Shown piece after piece: positions 37,278 to 52,265 of a DNA stretch of 64,000 nt. The DNA comes from Dolomedes plantarius. Lineage: Eukaryota > Arthropoda > Arachnida > Araneae > Dolomedidae. Position numbers and translations under genes: made by a program. Within the stretch, counting starts at the first letter, position 1. Every line of letters begins with the position of its first letter. The notes beneath the pieces were generated by a model. The model ran no database searches. It saw nothing but the letters and a program-made list of their open reading frames with translations, and was not told where the DNA came from. The stretch covers positions 65,684,808 to 65,748,807 of the forward strand of contig OU015501.1 in the NCBI GenBank assembly GCA_907164885.2. Direction: 5' to 3'.

Positions 37278-39541
37278 CAGTTGGTTCTCTGTTTAACGAC
37301 GCTCTACTTAACGACGATCTCCATTTAAAGACGATATTTCCCGGTCCTGGTCCCTCCGACGTAAAAAAATTCTATTTTAAGACGATTTTTTTTCTATTTA
37401 ACGACGATTTTTTCTTACATGATAAACTTTTTCTTCAACATTTTATCTACAGGAGGGTTACTTTCTGTGGGGGAGTTTGGTTTCAATAACAGACCCGGAA
37501 TTTCCTTTATGTTTGTTGCAATCATAGACTTGTTGCAGTGGAAAAAACCGGGGGAAGGGGGGGATTACTGTTTCTCGGAAGATCGAACATTCTTCCCTGG
37601 TGGATCGAATTTCTTAGTGCGGGTGTGGAATCACTCTATTGTACCTACCATGTTGTCATGTGATTTACGAACTGTCCAAAATCACCCCTCTCTCACTCCT
37701 TCTGGGAAGCACGTGTTCATGTTTAGAGAATTCATGGTTGTGTGTAGGAGCTCATTCCAGTACGAATACGAGGTGAGCAGAGCAAAATGGCATCAAAGCC
37801 AAAGCATCTTACGCTACACGAAAAAGTGAAAATTATTGAAAACTGGGAAGAAAGTGTTGGAATAACAAAAGTCCAATTCGCAAGACAATTTCAGCTACCC
37901 GAGTCTACTCTCAAAGGCATTTTAGCAAGAGAAAATTCTTGAAGCAGCACAAAAATTTGATTTGGGATCCAAATCCGAACGGCAGAAAATTCAATATGGC
38001 CGATCAGAAGAGTTTAAGAAGGCAGTCCTGCAATGGTTTCATCAAGCAAGAGCATCTAACATTCCAATTTCTGGAGTGATATTTAAAGAAAATGCTATTA
38101 TTCTGGCAGAAAAATTTGGAATGCAAAATTTTCAGGCTTCGTCTGTTTGGCTAACAAAGTTCAAAGAAAGATACGGGCTTGTATTTAAAAGCATATCTGG
38201 CGAAAGTGGCTCCGTAGATGAAAAAATAGAGGATGAATGGAAAATAGTGCTGAAGGGGATATTAGATGGATATGATGAGAAGAACATATTCAGTTCAGAT
38301 GAGACGGGCCTATTCTACAATATGGAGCCTAATAAAACCTTAATGTATATGGGCGAAAAGTGTTTTGGTGGAAAACACAGTAAAGAACGATTGACTGTTT
38401 TACTGTGCACTAATTCGGATGGATCTGAGAAATTTCCACCTTTAGTTATAGGCAAATCAAAGTAACCAAGGTGTTTTAAGAATATCACCAGGAAACCTTG
38501 TGAGTACCGCAATAGCAATAAAGCGTGGATGACATCACAAATTTTTATTGACTGGATTAGAAAATTTGATGCAAAAATGCATCGAGAAAAGAGAAAAGTT
38601 TTACTTTTAATCGACCGATGCACTGCACATACTCCAAATATCCCTGGACTTACAAATCTGACTATCCATTTCTTACCAGCTAATTGCACTAGCAAGTTGC
38701 AGCCATTAGACCTGGGTATCATTCGCAGTGTGAAAGCATACTACAGAAAGTCTTTAATTAGGAAATTAATAAACAATTCGGCTGACAGAATAAAAATTAA
38801 AAAATTTACAATCTTGGAAGCAATGCACATGATAACATCAGCATGGAAAGAAGTTTCTTCATCCACAATAAAAAACTGCTTTCGCGTTGCTGGAATTCAC
38901 AAAGAACTTGTAGTGGAACTGCAAAGTACGGATGTAGAAATCAACGAAGATGACATTACCCCTGAAGAATGGAGAAGTCTTGTTGAAGATGAGGATGTTT
39001 CAATTCAAGATTTCTACAACTGTGATAAATATGTTTTAACAATAGATTTCAGAAATGTAGAACAAATTTATGAAGATATTGTAAACGAAAACACAGTGTC
39101 AGACGAAGAAGGTGAAGTTGAAGACACTGCCGCCGTCATACACAGATGCAATTTCTGCTCTAGATGTTCTCCGACGCTATATTACATCGAAAATGGAAGG
39201 TGACTCATTTAACATTTTAGAAAATCTGGAAAAGAGAATAACGAAAACATGGCGAATGAAGCAATCAACACTTTTTGAATTTTTTAAAAAGTAATTTATT
39301 GTATTGCTTGTACTCTTTTTTTTCAATGTAATTTAAAATAACTTTTTGTGAATAAAATAATGATGATAATAAAAATAACATTTTTAAACACGCCAATATA
39401 TTAAGAAATATAAATGACAGTCCTAAGCCTGTAAAGTGTGAAGGGAAATGTTATTTTTTCACAAATTCTGTTTAAGGACGATCTCTACTTAAGGACGATT
39501 TTTCACGGTCCCTTGAAAGTCGTTAAACAGAGAACCAACTG
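37278..39541 (+). mobile_element. Tigger/pogo element, full length, 2264 bp
   Basis: Ends CAGTTGGTTCTCTGTTTAAC at 37278 and the same sequence in reverse complement at 39541, perfect over 23 bp and then diverging. TA lies on both sides (37276-37277, 39542-39543). Subterminal regions repeat a TTTAACGACGAT/CTTAAGGACGAT motif several times at each end. It encodes a CENP-B/Tigger-type transposase. It sits inside the mariner-like element, so it is younger than that insertion. Confidence 0.9.
37787..39294 (+). pseudogene. Tigger/pogo transposase (DDE_1, CENP-B-like), few lesions
   Basis: ATG 37787 starts an N-terminal Psq/CENP-B helix-turn-helix (L-H-E-K-V-K-I-I-E-N-W-E, then P-E-S-T-L-K-G-I-L). 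A one-base frame change near 37941 leads into 37962-38465 with the second HTH (CENP-B/Tc5-type; V-W-L-T-K-F-K-E-R-Y-G) and the first catalytic D in F-S-S-D-E-T-G-L. A single TAA at 38463-38465 interrupts the same frame, which goes on with the second D in L-L-I-D-R-C-T-A-H and the third in L-Q-P-L-D-L-G-I-I. Near 39135 the frame shifts again, and a family-like C-terminus ends in F-E-F-F-K-K at 39294. All three catalytic aspartates remain. Total about 500 codons, the usual length. Two frameshifts and one stop make it inactive. Confidence 0.85.
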
Positions 39542-39843
39542 TACCTGTGAAATCACCTGACGTTTCTCCAATGGACTTTTGCGCTTTCGGTATATTAAAA
39601 AGAACCTTAGGAAAACGGCATCCAAGAACACTGAATGGACTTTGGTAAACGGTCCAAGAGGAATGGGGTAAAATTGACATGACAGTACTAAGAAAAAATT
39701 TACTTTCATAGAAAATTCGAGTTTGAGTTATTGACAAGAACCATGACTATCAGATAGAAGCAAATCGCCGCAAAAAATATAGCATTTATACATAAAATTT
39801 AACTAGCAAAATCGTTTCCAGAAAGTGCGAACGACCTTCTGTA

Positions 39844-41547
39844 TTGATAAACTATGTATCAAAACATAACTTTGATTTACAAATTTTAATGAAAAAATCA
39901 AATAATCTTTACACTTGAAAAAGTGTATTACAACCCGTAAGTAATTAATTTTAACACATAAGCTTGATTTAGTGCAGTTTCTGTTCGAAATGTTTAATTA
40001 AACAAGTAATTTATCTTTAAAATAAAGAACTTCATTAGCTTCATAATGTGTATATATTAACATTTTCACACGTCCGCTTGTACAATCATTTTTTATTGCA
40101 TTTTGAAATAAAAGTCCTGAATAATGAAGATATAAATTGAGTGCTATATTAGAACTTAAATAAATCACTGTTTACGTAAAATTCATTTATTTTGAGATAT
40201 TCTTTTTGTTTACTGAAGGTAACCTTATTTCATACTTAATGCGTATTAAAGTATTCATGTTGTTCTCAACAAATGTGGTCGAAGTTTAAGTAAATTCATC
40301 GTTTGAAGTTAACTGAATTGTACAGCTCGTAATGATAAGCTTATATGATTACTTCGATCTAAAACCTTACTGCAAAAAACCGTTCATAATGTTGATGAAT
40401 AAAACTAAAATATACATGTAAATTTATTTACTTTACATTAAATAATGTTTTTTTAATTTCCGTTTGAATAAATTTGAAGCAAACAATATCAAGTAGTTTT
40501 TATAATTTCCCAGATTTTTGAGTTATATTTGCAGTTCGAAGCGAAAACTGTGCTTGCTGTAGCTATTAACAAACCATGATATATTAATATTAAAATCTTA
40601 TATTTATCACTGTTATAGGTACGATGCATCGTCAATTTAAAGAAAAGAAACGTATATTTACAGGTTTTTTCACAAAGTAGAAGAAGTATAATGCTTACAA
40701 ACTGAGGTCCGCAGCCTAATTTACAACCAAATAAATGTAGGATTTCCAATATGAGACTTAGGTTGCTGTTTTTATGAATTAATTTAAACTTCCTTGAAAT
40801 TCACCCAACTAGTTTATAACATAATATATACACGATTGTAAGATTACTGGCTTAGAATCCATTCTTTTAATCCATGCAATCCATCCCACACACATCAGAT
40901 AAGTTTGAGATATTTTGGAATGTGCCCAATTTTTTAAAATTTCTAATGTAACAGAATTTACAGCTCTATTGAAACAATCTTCGAATGCAAAAAAATTGTG
41001 TTAATCGATCGGAAGAAACCCAAATTATTCCAAAGGTTAATTTAGTGGCAGTAAGGCAGTAAGCATTAATGTTCATCGATGCTCGAACTCAAACTGTTGA
41101 GAAATGTCATTCTAAAATATTTCAAATACTATGATTAAGTTATTAAATTAAAATTCATTCATGAAGAATCCTTCTTAATTTGTAAATTTGCTTTAACTAA
41201 TTAAATTAGTATTATAGGAATTGATTTCCTAGGAGGTCCTTTACAACAACCTGTATTTTTTGGTATTTACTATAAGATAACTTAAGTCTTCATATTTTTG
41301 TAGGCTCCTACCGGGGAAATTTCCCAGAAAATTATAATTTTCATCACTAATGTTTTCCAGTGTACTTTATATATGCTATGTAAACAGAAAAAGGAATGTG
41401 TTATAAATTATACTCTAAATAACTCGTTTTATAATCATATAGCAGAGTCATAAAAAATATTTTTTTCTTTCTCCTCGGTTAGAAACAAAATGATGTATAC
41501 CACGAAATTGCTGCAAAAGCATATACAGAGCATTGCTTAGGAAATCT

Positions 41548-41550
<3 letters not shown>
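39844..41550. other. AT-rich intergenic, no gene seen
   Basis: Nothing supported. Confidence 0.5.

Positions 41551-41593
<43 letters not shown>
41551..41593. repeat. (TA)n microsatellite
   Basis: Ends exactly at the left end of the Tc1-like relic. Confidence 0.9.
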
Positions 41594-41595
<2 letters not shown>

Positions 41596-42850
41596 CTGTC
41601 TGGCCAAAAAATAAAGCCACAATGCATATTTACACATTCAAAAAGAGAATAAATGGTTAAGCATTTTGTTAATTTGCATGATCTTGTGTGCCAAGAGAGC
41701 TTTAAATAGTGTTGATTCAGGGTGCAGCTGATCATTTTCAGACAAGAATGAATGTTAGCGTTGTATGTGGTCGCGGTAAAGATGTTTCGGAGTTAACAAG
41801 AGGCCAAATTATTGGACTGCATCAAGGGTAGAAATGTTGTAAAGAGATCAGTGAAATAACTGGTACAAGTTGGCAAACTTTTCGACATAATATTAAATTT
41901 TGGAAAGACGGCGGACTATGAACGACTTCTTAGAGAATCTGTGTTCGAAAATCAATCCTAAATGATCGTGACCGAAGATCTGTAAGTCGTATTAACTCCT
42001 CGGCCCCCTCCTCTTTCGAGTATCGGCCATGAAAACACTGAACATCAGCCGCTACGTAGCAATACCTGAATACGCAGACTAGGGTTAATTTCCCAGGTTC
42101 GGTGCTATTCATTGCTGTGGGGCTCGAGGATGCCGGGCAATCGGTACAGATCCAAAGATCTGTAAAGCGATTAGTGGAGTCAAATCGCGAAAAGTCTACC
42201 TTGGAACTAACAAAATGTTCAATATTGGGAGGATGATCATTTCTAGTTGCACAATGAGACAGGAACTTAAAGAATTAAGTTTGAACAGCTGTGTTGCAAC
42301 AAGGAAGCCATTTGTTAGTGATAAAGAGAAAAGAAAATATATATGCAATGATTACTGTGGCGATGCACTTCAGGCCGATGAACTCGTGATATTTTCGGGT
42401 GTTAGTCGTGACGGAGCACTAGGCAATGGAAAGGCACTAGGAAGTGATCGTCGACTGTAGGCAGGCACTTTAAATTCACATCCAGAACGACGAGAAGTCA
42501 GCCACATTTTCAATATGATTTTTATTTGGAAACTTCACGGTGTCGGAAAACACTGCATACAACTGTGATGAAGACATTTGGGCGGTTGGAAGATTTCACA
42601 ATACAATCAGACAATTATAAGTCCAGAACTTGTTGGATCATCCCAAGACAAAGGGGATGCAGAGCGCCCAAAATTTTACGTTTTATTCATTTCAAAGCAA
42701 ACACACAAAGACCCCGAAATCGACGCTCAGTGCTCCAAGGTAGAGGCATATTGAACCTTTAATTGGTCAGAAGCTGGCACATGACCCCATCACATCACGG
42801 CGACAAGATCACGCCCGGCTTCCAGAACTTTCGACTTATATAATGATCAT
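41594..42850 (+). mobile_element. Tc1-like element relic
   Basis: Left end CCCTGTCTGGCCAAAAAATA directly after TA. Transposase traces follow on the plus strand: a helix-turn-helix start with S-E-L-T-R-G-Q-I-I-G-L-H, then L-N-D-R-D-R-R-S-V, then after the inserted 169 bp K-R-L-V-E-S-N-R-E-K-S-T-L-E-L-T-K, and R-Q-E-L-K-E-L-S-L-N-S-C-V-A-T-R-K-P (near 42255-42310), all typical of Tc1 transposases. Frameshifts and stops are frequent and the DDE core is not readable. The right end is not found; I place it roughly at 42850, where traces fade. Confidence 0.65.
41986..42154. mobile_element. SINE-like insertion with 11-bp target duplication
   Basis: AAGATCTGTAA occurs at 41975-41985 and 42155-42165. 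Removing one copy and the 169 bp between them restores an uninterrupted Tc1-type reading frame across the site, so this is an insertion. An 11-bp duplication suggests LINE-type target-primed reverse transcription. The 3' part, GATGCCGGGCAATCGGTACA (42129-42148), resembles the tRNA-like sequence on the minus strand at 28.7 kb. No poly-A tail and no clear box B are visible, so it is a truncated or atypical SINE. Confidence 0.55.
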
Positions 42851-44616
42851 ATAAGGTTTGGCCGCACGTGCCTTAGGGGAAAAACTAATAAATTACTTCG
42901 GGTTGGATATAGGCCGCAATTCAAGATTAAGGGACGGTGTTCTGTTGCAATAAGATAAACGAATTTGGAAAAAGAGTGGTAGGAATAATTAAAAAGATTG
43001 AAATTTGTTTCATATATATATATACATATTTTTTTCATGCAGGTGCATGTATGGGTTTTTGGTAGTGTTGTATGATTTATTCTGTCAACATGTGAAGTAG
43101 GGATTGAACTTAATTCTATAGTTAAAAAGTTATTTTTTAATAATATAAAGTATAAAGTAATGTATCCATATAAATCAAATTGAAAGTTTTTAGATATACT
43201 GCCTACCTATTCTCATAGATATGAATTGTTTGGCTATCATGTAATTGAATGGGCAGCCAAAAATTCAGAAACTTCAAATTATAATTAATTTATTTTTCTC
43301 ACCCCAAAAATATTTATGAAAGAGAACTGCCTGACTTTAATATTACGTGTTAAATGATTTTAAAAAGGTTTCTCTCCTTTTTCCCATGTAGGAATAAATA
43401 TTAAAAGCATTTTGCACGTATGTCATATTCAAAAGTTCAATGTGAAATTACACCACGTCTGCGCGCGTACGTATGTCATGGATATATTCAAAGTAGAACG
43501 TGCTGCACGTAAAACTCCAAATTTCCCATATTTGGTGAAAGGTTATAATGAACCATTGAATTTCACTCTCCATTACAGTTAGAGTAAACTGGAGAGACGT
43601 TTTCTTATTACTGTGCAGAGCGTTCTTTTCCCTTGAAAAACTTGAAAAATACGGTTTTCCGAAATCTTCTATCTTGCGTGCTTAGTGTAAAGATCCCATT
43701 AAAAACGGAACCTCCTTCTAAAAAGAATTTTTAGCAAACGCTTTTGAGATTCAACTCATTTGATAATCTCCAATGGTGATATATTTTTTTTTCAGCATTA
43801 TTCAACACCATTCCCTATAGAATTGAACGATTTCCATGTTGAGCAAACAGCTCATGACGTCGATCAGGTGCATAGCTATACAGGCGAAGGTAACCATGGA
43901 AACCGAACCTGAAATAAGTTACGATTTTCTATGGAATTTTTCTCACATCATATATTATCACTGACACCACTGATGTTTTCCTACGCTGTAAGGTATTAGA
44001 AATGAATGAAAAATAACACGAGATGCTTTCAGAGAAAAAAAATTCTCTCAAAAATAACTTAATGTAGAATATATGTGCTTTCAAAGCCCGTACAAGAGGT
44101 GTAGGCTGCATATTTTATCATGCAAGAGTAAAATATGGGAATCAATAAAATTTGGCTCAAACTTTGTCCATTAATAACATTTAAAAAAAGTGTACACGTT
44201 TTAAAAGTTGATCTTTATTTATGGGTTTAAAAGGCATTTAAGTTTTATAAAATGCGTAGATTTCATAATTAATGGAATGAACTGAAGCAGTTAAAACAGA
44301 CAGCATCTCAAATATTAATACTTTGGTTCAAATACCCCGAAATTATATAGTTAAATTGTTGACTCATTTAAAATAATAAAATTTGTTTAAGATATATCAC
44401 ATTGACAGAAATTTACTCAATTTTTTTAAAAAGAATAAAAGATGCCTGTAATAAGATTGAAGATATGAGTAACCATTTGTAATTTAGATTTTTTCTGTCC
44501 TGCAAAATTAGCAAAATGTTATGGTTGTTCATTTTTTCCATTTTTATTCAGTTTCTCATTTTTAAAACTTTAAACTACTGTTTATAGAGAAAAAAAAACA
44601 TATCAGTGTAACGCAT
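42851..44616. other. AT-rich intergenic, no gene seen
   Basis: Nothing supported. Confidence 0.5.
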
Positions 44617-44770
44617 TTAATAGGTTATTTAGAACCCACTGCGCATGCCTGGGTTTGAATCCTGGCCAGGGCATGGATGTTTCTGTGCTGTCCCCTCTTA
44701 GGGAGTAACGTTTGTTCGCAAACAGGTTTGCTCTCATAATTAAGTAACTACAAGTATCGCTTTGGAATGT
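44617..44770 (+). ncRNA. tRNA-derived SINE remnant (box B)
   Basis: GGGTTTGAATCCTGG at 44649-44663 is a clear pol III box B with its T-stem. It is followed by CCAGGGCATGGATGTTTCTG, a body segment of the kind found after tRNA heads of arthropod SINEs. Box A is degenerate (near 44620-44632). The region is GC-richer than its flanks. Confidence 0.4.
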
Positions 44771-45112
44771 CAAAAGTGACTGCCAGATTGAAAAAAATTA
44801 ATGCTTTTAACAAGTTAGAAATGTTAAACCGTCAATATTTTAATGGCATTCATTGTTAATTACATTTATAGCTTTAAGCCTTTATTGAAGTTCGAATAGA
44901 TTGAATGTACGCAAAATGCTTAATTTTACTAAGACATCACATGTGACTGGGCTACAGCTCTAATGATTGAAACTTATTTTACGAAAAAAATATATTACAA
45001 ACAAAATATATTATCTTTTAGTATACGGTATCGGACATCTGTACATCCTCCCTAAATTCTCGTACTCGCCCATGTAGTATTAGTGAAACTTCCTTTTGAT
45101 GATTAATAGCAG

Positions 45113-45574
45113 ATGCCTCAGTATTATCTTATATTTGTTTTATCTATTCTTTCACTTATTTCATTGGCAAGCTTCAACAGCATGTGCGAGAGATTTTTCT
45201 GTGACACATTTGTATCAGAACTTCATCATTATGTTCACCCTTCCTATTTACTCGTTGCTACACTGGATGTTATTAGACTGGCTTTTAGATTGGCTTTTTT
45301 ATTCAATTCAGATATATATGGTTGCCATTCAAGATTATTGTCCAAAGTTATCCCCGAATGCTTTAGTATTTTACTGATGATGCTTTCCTGTCAGTGCCTT
45401 AGTGTGATATTTTTGCTGCTTAATTTTACTGTTGGAGGATTTTTTGTTTTTATCCTTTTCTTATTGAACGGGATAATATATGGGAACCTTATTGGAATAA
45501 AAAAATATAGCAAAGAAATTATGATCTCAAAAGTCACAATTTCGAAAGAAATATATATTTTAGTTTTCCAGTAA
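45113..45574 (+). CDS. Hydrophobic open reading frame, 153 codons, unknown
   Basis: ATG 45113 to TAA 45574. The predicted protein is strongly hydrophobic with three or four possible membrane segments (about residues 3-22, 45-68, 82-110, 112-128), seven cysteines and a charged C-terminus. I recognise no family. T-rich DNA readily gives Phe/Leu/Ile-rich chance frames, a second overlapping frame (45096-45377) is also open, and no promoter or splice structure is convincing, so chance is as likely as a gene or a membrane-protein exon. It ends about 100 bp before a TTAA-flanked MITE. Confidence 0.2.
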   Translation: MPQYYLIFVLSILSLISLASFNSMCERFFCDTFVSELHHYVHPSYLLVATLDVIRLAFRLAFLFNSDIYGCHSRLLSKVIPECFSILLMMLSCQCLSVIFLLLNFTVGGFFVFILFLLNGIIYGNLIGIKKYSKEIMISKVTISKEIYILVFQ

Positions 45575-45676
45575 AACTATTGGTAAAGAAAATACTGCTT
45601 CAAGTAGATTTATATTACTGAGCAACTTGAATGAAAAATTGAATTAATGTTCTCCAAAAATGTAGTATTCTGTTAA

Positions 45677-46395
45677 GGGGATAGTGTACCTTCAAACCTA
45701 ACTTTTTTTTTGAATGGATTTGCTTGAAATTTGAATATGTGATTTGTACCATAGATATGTAAAAGTGATTAAAATTTAAAGATGAAATATTAATAATTTA
45801 TGAATTATGAATTATTAATTGTATCAAAAATTGGCCTAATTAAAAATGTTCCATGCGCATTTCTTTTGCATATAACATGGCAATTTTTATTTACAGGATA
45901 CCTTATAGAACTAACAATGAAACTTATTGCTTATTTTAAGCATTCATTAAAAATATAAAGAGAAAAAAATAATGACAGTGAAAACACCCTTTTTATTACG
46001 CAAAATGCCTATAAATAATCTTTTCGAGTACAAAATTTAGAAATTCTTAGCAACGAAGCATAATTTTTTTCAATAAGATTTATTTGATATACAGTTAATT
46101 ATATCTAAAACTTAAATTTCAAACCAGTACGATAATTAGAAATGCGACTAGAGCAGTTTGAATATTCGTATGACATGAAAATTTTTATTTTGAGAAAAAC
46201 ACATTTAAAGTTATTGCTATTAGTAACCACATAATATCTAAATTAAACACAAATGCCTATAACTAGGAAAGTAATCACATAAGTTAAAAATTCTTTTTGC
46301 AACACATTCCCACTGGTCCACAGTTTCACAATTCAATAAAATAAAAAAATTGAATTTTTGGACAAATTTCACAATTTTGAAAGTTCACTGTCCCC
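45677..46395. mobile_element. TTAA-flanked inverted-repeat element, copy 5 (MITE)
   Basis: TTAA at 45673-45676 and 46396-46399. Ends GGGGATAGTGTACCTTCAAA left and, in reverse complement, GGGGACAGTGAACTTTCAAA right. Length 719 bp, the same as copy 1. AAAATGTTCCATGCGCATTT at about 45844 matches the internal motif of copy 3. Non-coding. Confidence 0.7.
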
Positions 46396-46464
46396 TTAAG
46401 TAGCTAATACTAATAAGGTTATCACGGTATTAAACCGTTTTTTTGTGTACAACAACAACATACT

Positions 46465-46530
46465 GGAAACGGCATTTGAATCCACTTCTGTTAACATCGA
46501 TTTGGGTATTCTACCACTTAATCTATGTCG
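46465..46530 (-). ncRNA. Weak tRNA-like sequence
   Basis: On the minus strand TGGTAGAATAC (box A-like) is followed about 25 nt later by GGATTCAAATGCC (box B-like, with mismatches). No acceptor pairing was found. Low confidence. Confidence 0.2.
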
Positions 46531-47432
46531 ACGATGTGGAAAAGTGTCAATTTCCCTGATTTTTCATGAATCTTTTTCCCTTTCCAATTGACACCATAAA
46601 ACCGTTTAATTGGCATGTAATTATTTATTTATTTTTAATATAATCATTTGACGTCACTGAATATTTCATCATGGGGAGTATTTCGTCGTATGCTCTCAAC
46701 AGTCCACTATTTTTAGCATCCGCCAGGTGTCACTTTAACAACCTTCTACAAGAAACTGAATTTGAACCTCTATAATGGTATTTTTTAAAAGGGTTTCTAT
46801 ATTTTTAAACTATCTGCTGTGAGGTAGTTTTATTTTGAATGCCTTCCCTCTGACATTTAAGTTTAAAATATGTATTGTAATAAACGCAATATTTCCATGA
46901 AAGTTGCAAATACGTCTCTGAAAGTAAGTTTGTATATCTATGAAACAACCATTTCTCACATTTTTTAAGAACTATTTATGGATACATACAGGTACCTGTA
47001 AAATAAATTAAGTTAGAAATGTTTATTTGCATTTTATTTTTTGCTGATGATTGTAGACACGTATATAAATAAACAGTGGTGATTTATAATGGAAACTTGT
47101 TTATTTGCATTCCTTTAATATACGTGTCTCCCCTTGCATAGTTCTAGATGTATTTTTATCACATTATAAGAGAAAAAAGTTAGTAATAATATTACATTTA
47201 TTTTATGTTCTTTAAAAGTTATTTTCCATAGATTCGATTAAACCGAATTCTTCCAGAAAATTGAAGACGGAAAATATGTTTCATCACCCATATTTATTTA
47301 GAGGTTTCAATCGATCCTTATCGATTTTGTGTATGATGGAAATTGTTAGTATGTCTTCAAATAAAATAAATGAAATCTATCGATATACAGCAGGGAATTA
47401 CTTTTTAAGTGTCCATTTAAATAAAGATAAAG

Positions 47433-47434
<2 letters not shown>
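46531..47434. other. AT-rich intergenic, no gene seen
   Basis: Nothing supported. Confidence 0.5.
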
Positions 47435-48889
<1,455 letters not shown>

Positions 48890-48890
<1 letters not shown>

Positions 48891-49156
48891 GTGCTACCTC
48901 AATTTTGATTGAACATCCCTCGGGGGTTACATCTGATGGGCCCTCCTCGCTTCCACATACCTTATGGGGATACATACCCAATATATTTATTACTTATATT
49001 TAACACTTATTACTTATATTTATTGCTTATATTACCCCATGTATTATTACTTATATTTAACGTGTCCGTACGAGGCGTAGACACGAACGCATTCACTGGC
49101 GCTTGTCGAAGTATCGTTCCGAGGACCCTCAATACCGAATTCCGATACAAAGACCA

Positions 49157-49157
<1 letters not shown>
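48890..49157. repeat. Dispersed repeat fragment (related pieces at 50012 and 55757)
   Basis: GGCGTAGACACGAACGCATT and GGCGCTTGTCGAAG here resemble GGCTTAGACACAAAAGCATT and GGCGCTTGTAGACA at 50021-50054. ACCTCAATTTTGATTGA and CTCAATACCGAATT recur in diverged form at 55760-55775 and 55927-55941. Not assigned to a known family; contains CTTATATTTA/CTTATATTA-type short repeats at 48990-49060. Confidence 0.4.

Positions 49158-49161
<4 letters not shown>

Positions 49162-49210
<49 letters not shown>
49162..49210. repeat. (TA)n(TG)n microsatellite
   Basis: About 18 TA then 6 TG units, ending 15 bp before the Tc1-like left end. Confidence 0.9.
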
Positions 49211-49225
49211 AAAAGTTTAAACTTA

Positions 49226-49890
49226 CACACTATCTACCAATAATTATTTGGACACCCATGCAAATGACGATATCTGCGGTCCTGATATAAGTCACGCCCT
49301 CCGCCGTTAAATATGGTGTAGGAAACAACACTGGTATTAGTCGTATGCAAGATTTCACGAAGTGCAAGGTTATCTGATTTCGAGAAAGGTGTAATCGTCG
49401 GGTATCACAGAAATGGCTGATCCTTAAGTGACATATCTAGAGAGCTGAATTCCCCAAAATCGCAATGGTCTATATGATTCAGAAGTGGCAGGTGAGCGGT
49501 GATTGTCGAAATGTGCCCCGAGTTGGCAGACCCAAGAAACTAGGAGACAGAGACCGACGGGTGCTGTCCAGAGAAATTAGGAAGAACCACACACAACCGA
49601 TGGCCCACATCCCTCCAAGACTTTCAACAAGCATCCGGGAAGGTTGTTTCTATGAATACCATCCGTAATGAAGCACATCTGCTTGGTTTTCATGGTCGTG
49701 CTGCCGCCCATAAAACTTTGATCACAAAGTCCAACCGTGCTGCTTGGTTAATGTGGTCCAAAGCACGTCGAAAGCGGACCATAGATCAGTGGAAATGGGT
49801 TCTCTGGATCAGTGGAACTGGGTCTGGCGTCTGCCTGGAGAACGCCTCCTGCAAGAATGCATTGTGCCCACAGTAAAGTTCAGAGGAGGT

Positions 49891-49892
<2 letters not shown>
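49226..49892 (+). mobile_element. Tc1-like element, 3'-truncated at a (TA)n tract
   Basis: Left end CACACTATCTACCAATAATT with TTATTTGGACACCC follows TA, a typical Tc1-type end. The transposase trace runs from about 49345 to 49892: L-S-D-F-E-K-G-V-I-V-G-Y-H (HTH), G-R-P-K-K-L-G-D-R-D-R-R (linker), [10 protein letters not shown] and Q-W-K-W-V-L-W, then [14 protein letters not shown] and K-F-R-G-G-G. A short deletion removes the S-D-E-S-R-F segment with the first catalytic aspartate. Frame changes and a stop occur in the HTH. The rest (second and third catalytic residues, right inverted repeat) is missing: sequence changes to (TA)n right after the GGGG motif region. Confidence 0.75.

Positions 49893-49946
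<54 letters not shown>
49893..49946. repeat. (TA)n microsatellite at the Tc1 breakpoint
   Basis: About 27 TA units replace the missing 3' half of the Tc1-like element. Confidence 0.9.
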
Positions 49947-49948
<2 letters not shown>

Positions 49949-50325
49949 GCAGGTGGGCTTGCACCTTCCAACCACACGGACGAACTTTCAGGCCTCAGTT
50001 TTAAGATATTCTTACCCGGCTTAGACACAAAAGCATTTAGGGGCGCTTGTAGACATTAGAACCTAGCCCCCTCATTGTCAGGCTAAGAATCTGAGATATT
50101 TATATGAAATCACTTACTAAAAATCCCAATAAGAAGAGAGAAAGTCTCGTATCCTACCCAGGTAAGAGATCAATATAATCATAAAATAGGTATAAGTTTA
50201 AATAAAATGAGCTTTCCTTAAGTTTAAAATGTTCTTCAATATTTTATTTTTTACAGGGCATTAAAATACTAGCTTCTGCTTCTGCTAAACTAAGTTTTTT
50301 GAAAGAAATGTGTGTAAAATGATTG

Positions 50326-52264
<1,939 letters not shown>

Positions 52265-52265
52265 T

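Larger units (their letters stand above)
36420..39703 (+). pseudogene. mariner-like transposase, interrupted and decayed
   Basis: ATG at 36420 opens a helix-turn-helix N-terminus (W-L-E-G-Y-V-T-A-L-S-E) that shifts frame near 36490 and continues as C-K-N-H-G-Y-G-I-S-K-T-G. Open segments follow at 36654-36917 and 37014 to the Tigger insertion. The first catalytic region (near 36885) is scrambled by frame changes. The second aspartate is seen in H-M-D-K-A-S-S-H (near 37185) and the third in S-P-D-V-S-P-M-D-F-C-A-F after the insertion (39550-39590). The protein would cut and paste the element at TA sites. At least two frameshifts, several stops and the 2.26-kb insertion make it non-functional. 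Confidence 0.75.
36273..39841 (+). mobile_element. mariner-like element, split by a Tigger element
   Basis: Inverted ends CAGAAGGTCGTTTGCATTTT (36273) and, in reverse complement, CAGAAGGTCGTTCGCACTTT (to 39841), continuing for over 30 bp, each next to TA. Subtracting the nested Tigger (37278-39541) leaves about 1.3 kb, the usual size of a mariner/Tc1 element. The transposase remnant is described separately. Confidence 0.85.

Noticed and set aside
38315..38722. 135-codon minus-strand frame inside the Tigger element
   Set aside because: Antisense of the transposase catalytic domain; no motif of its own.
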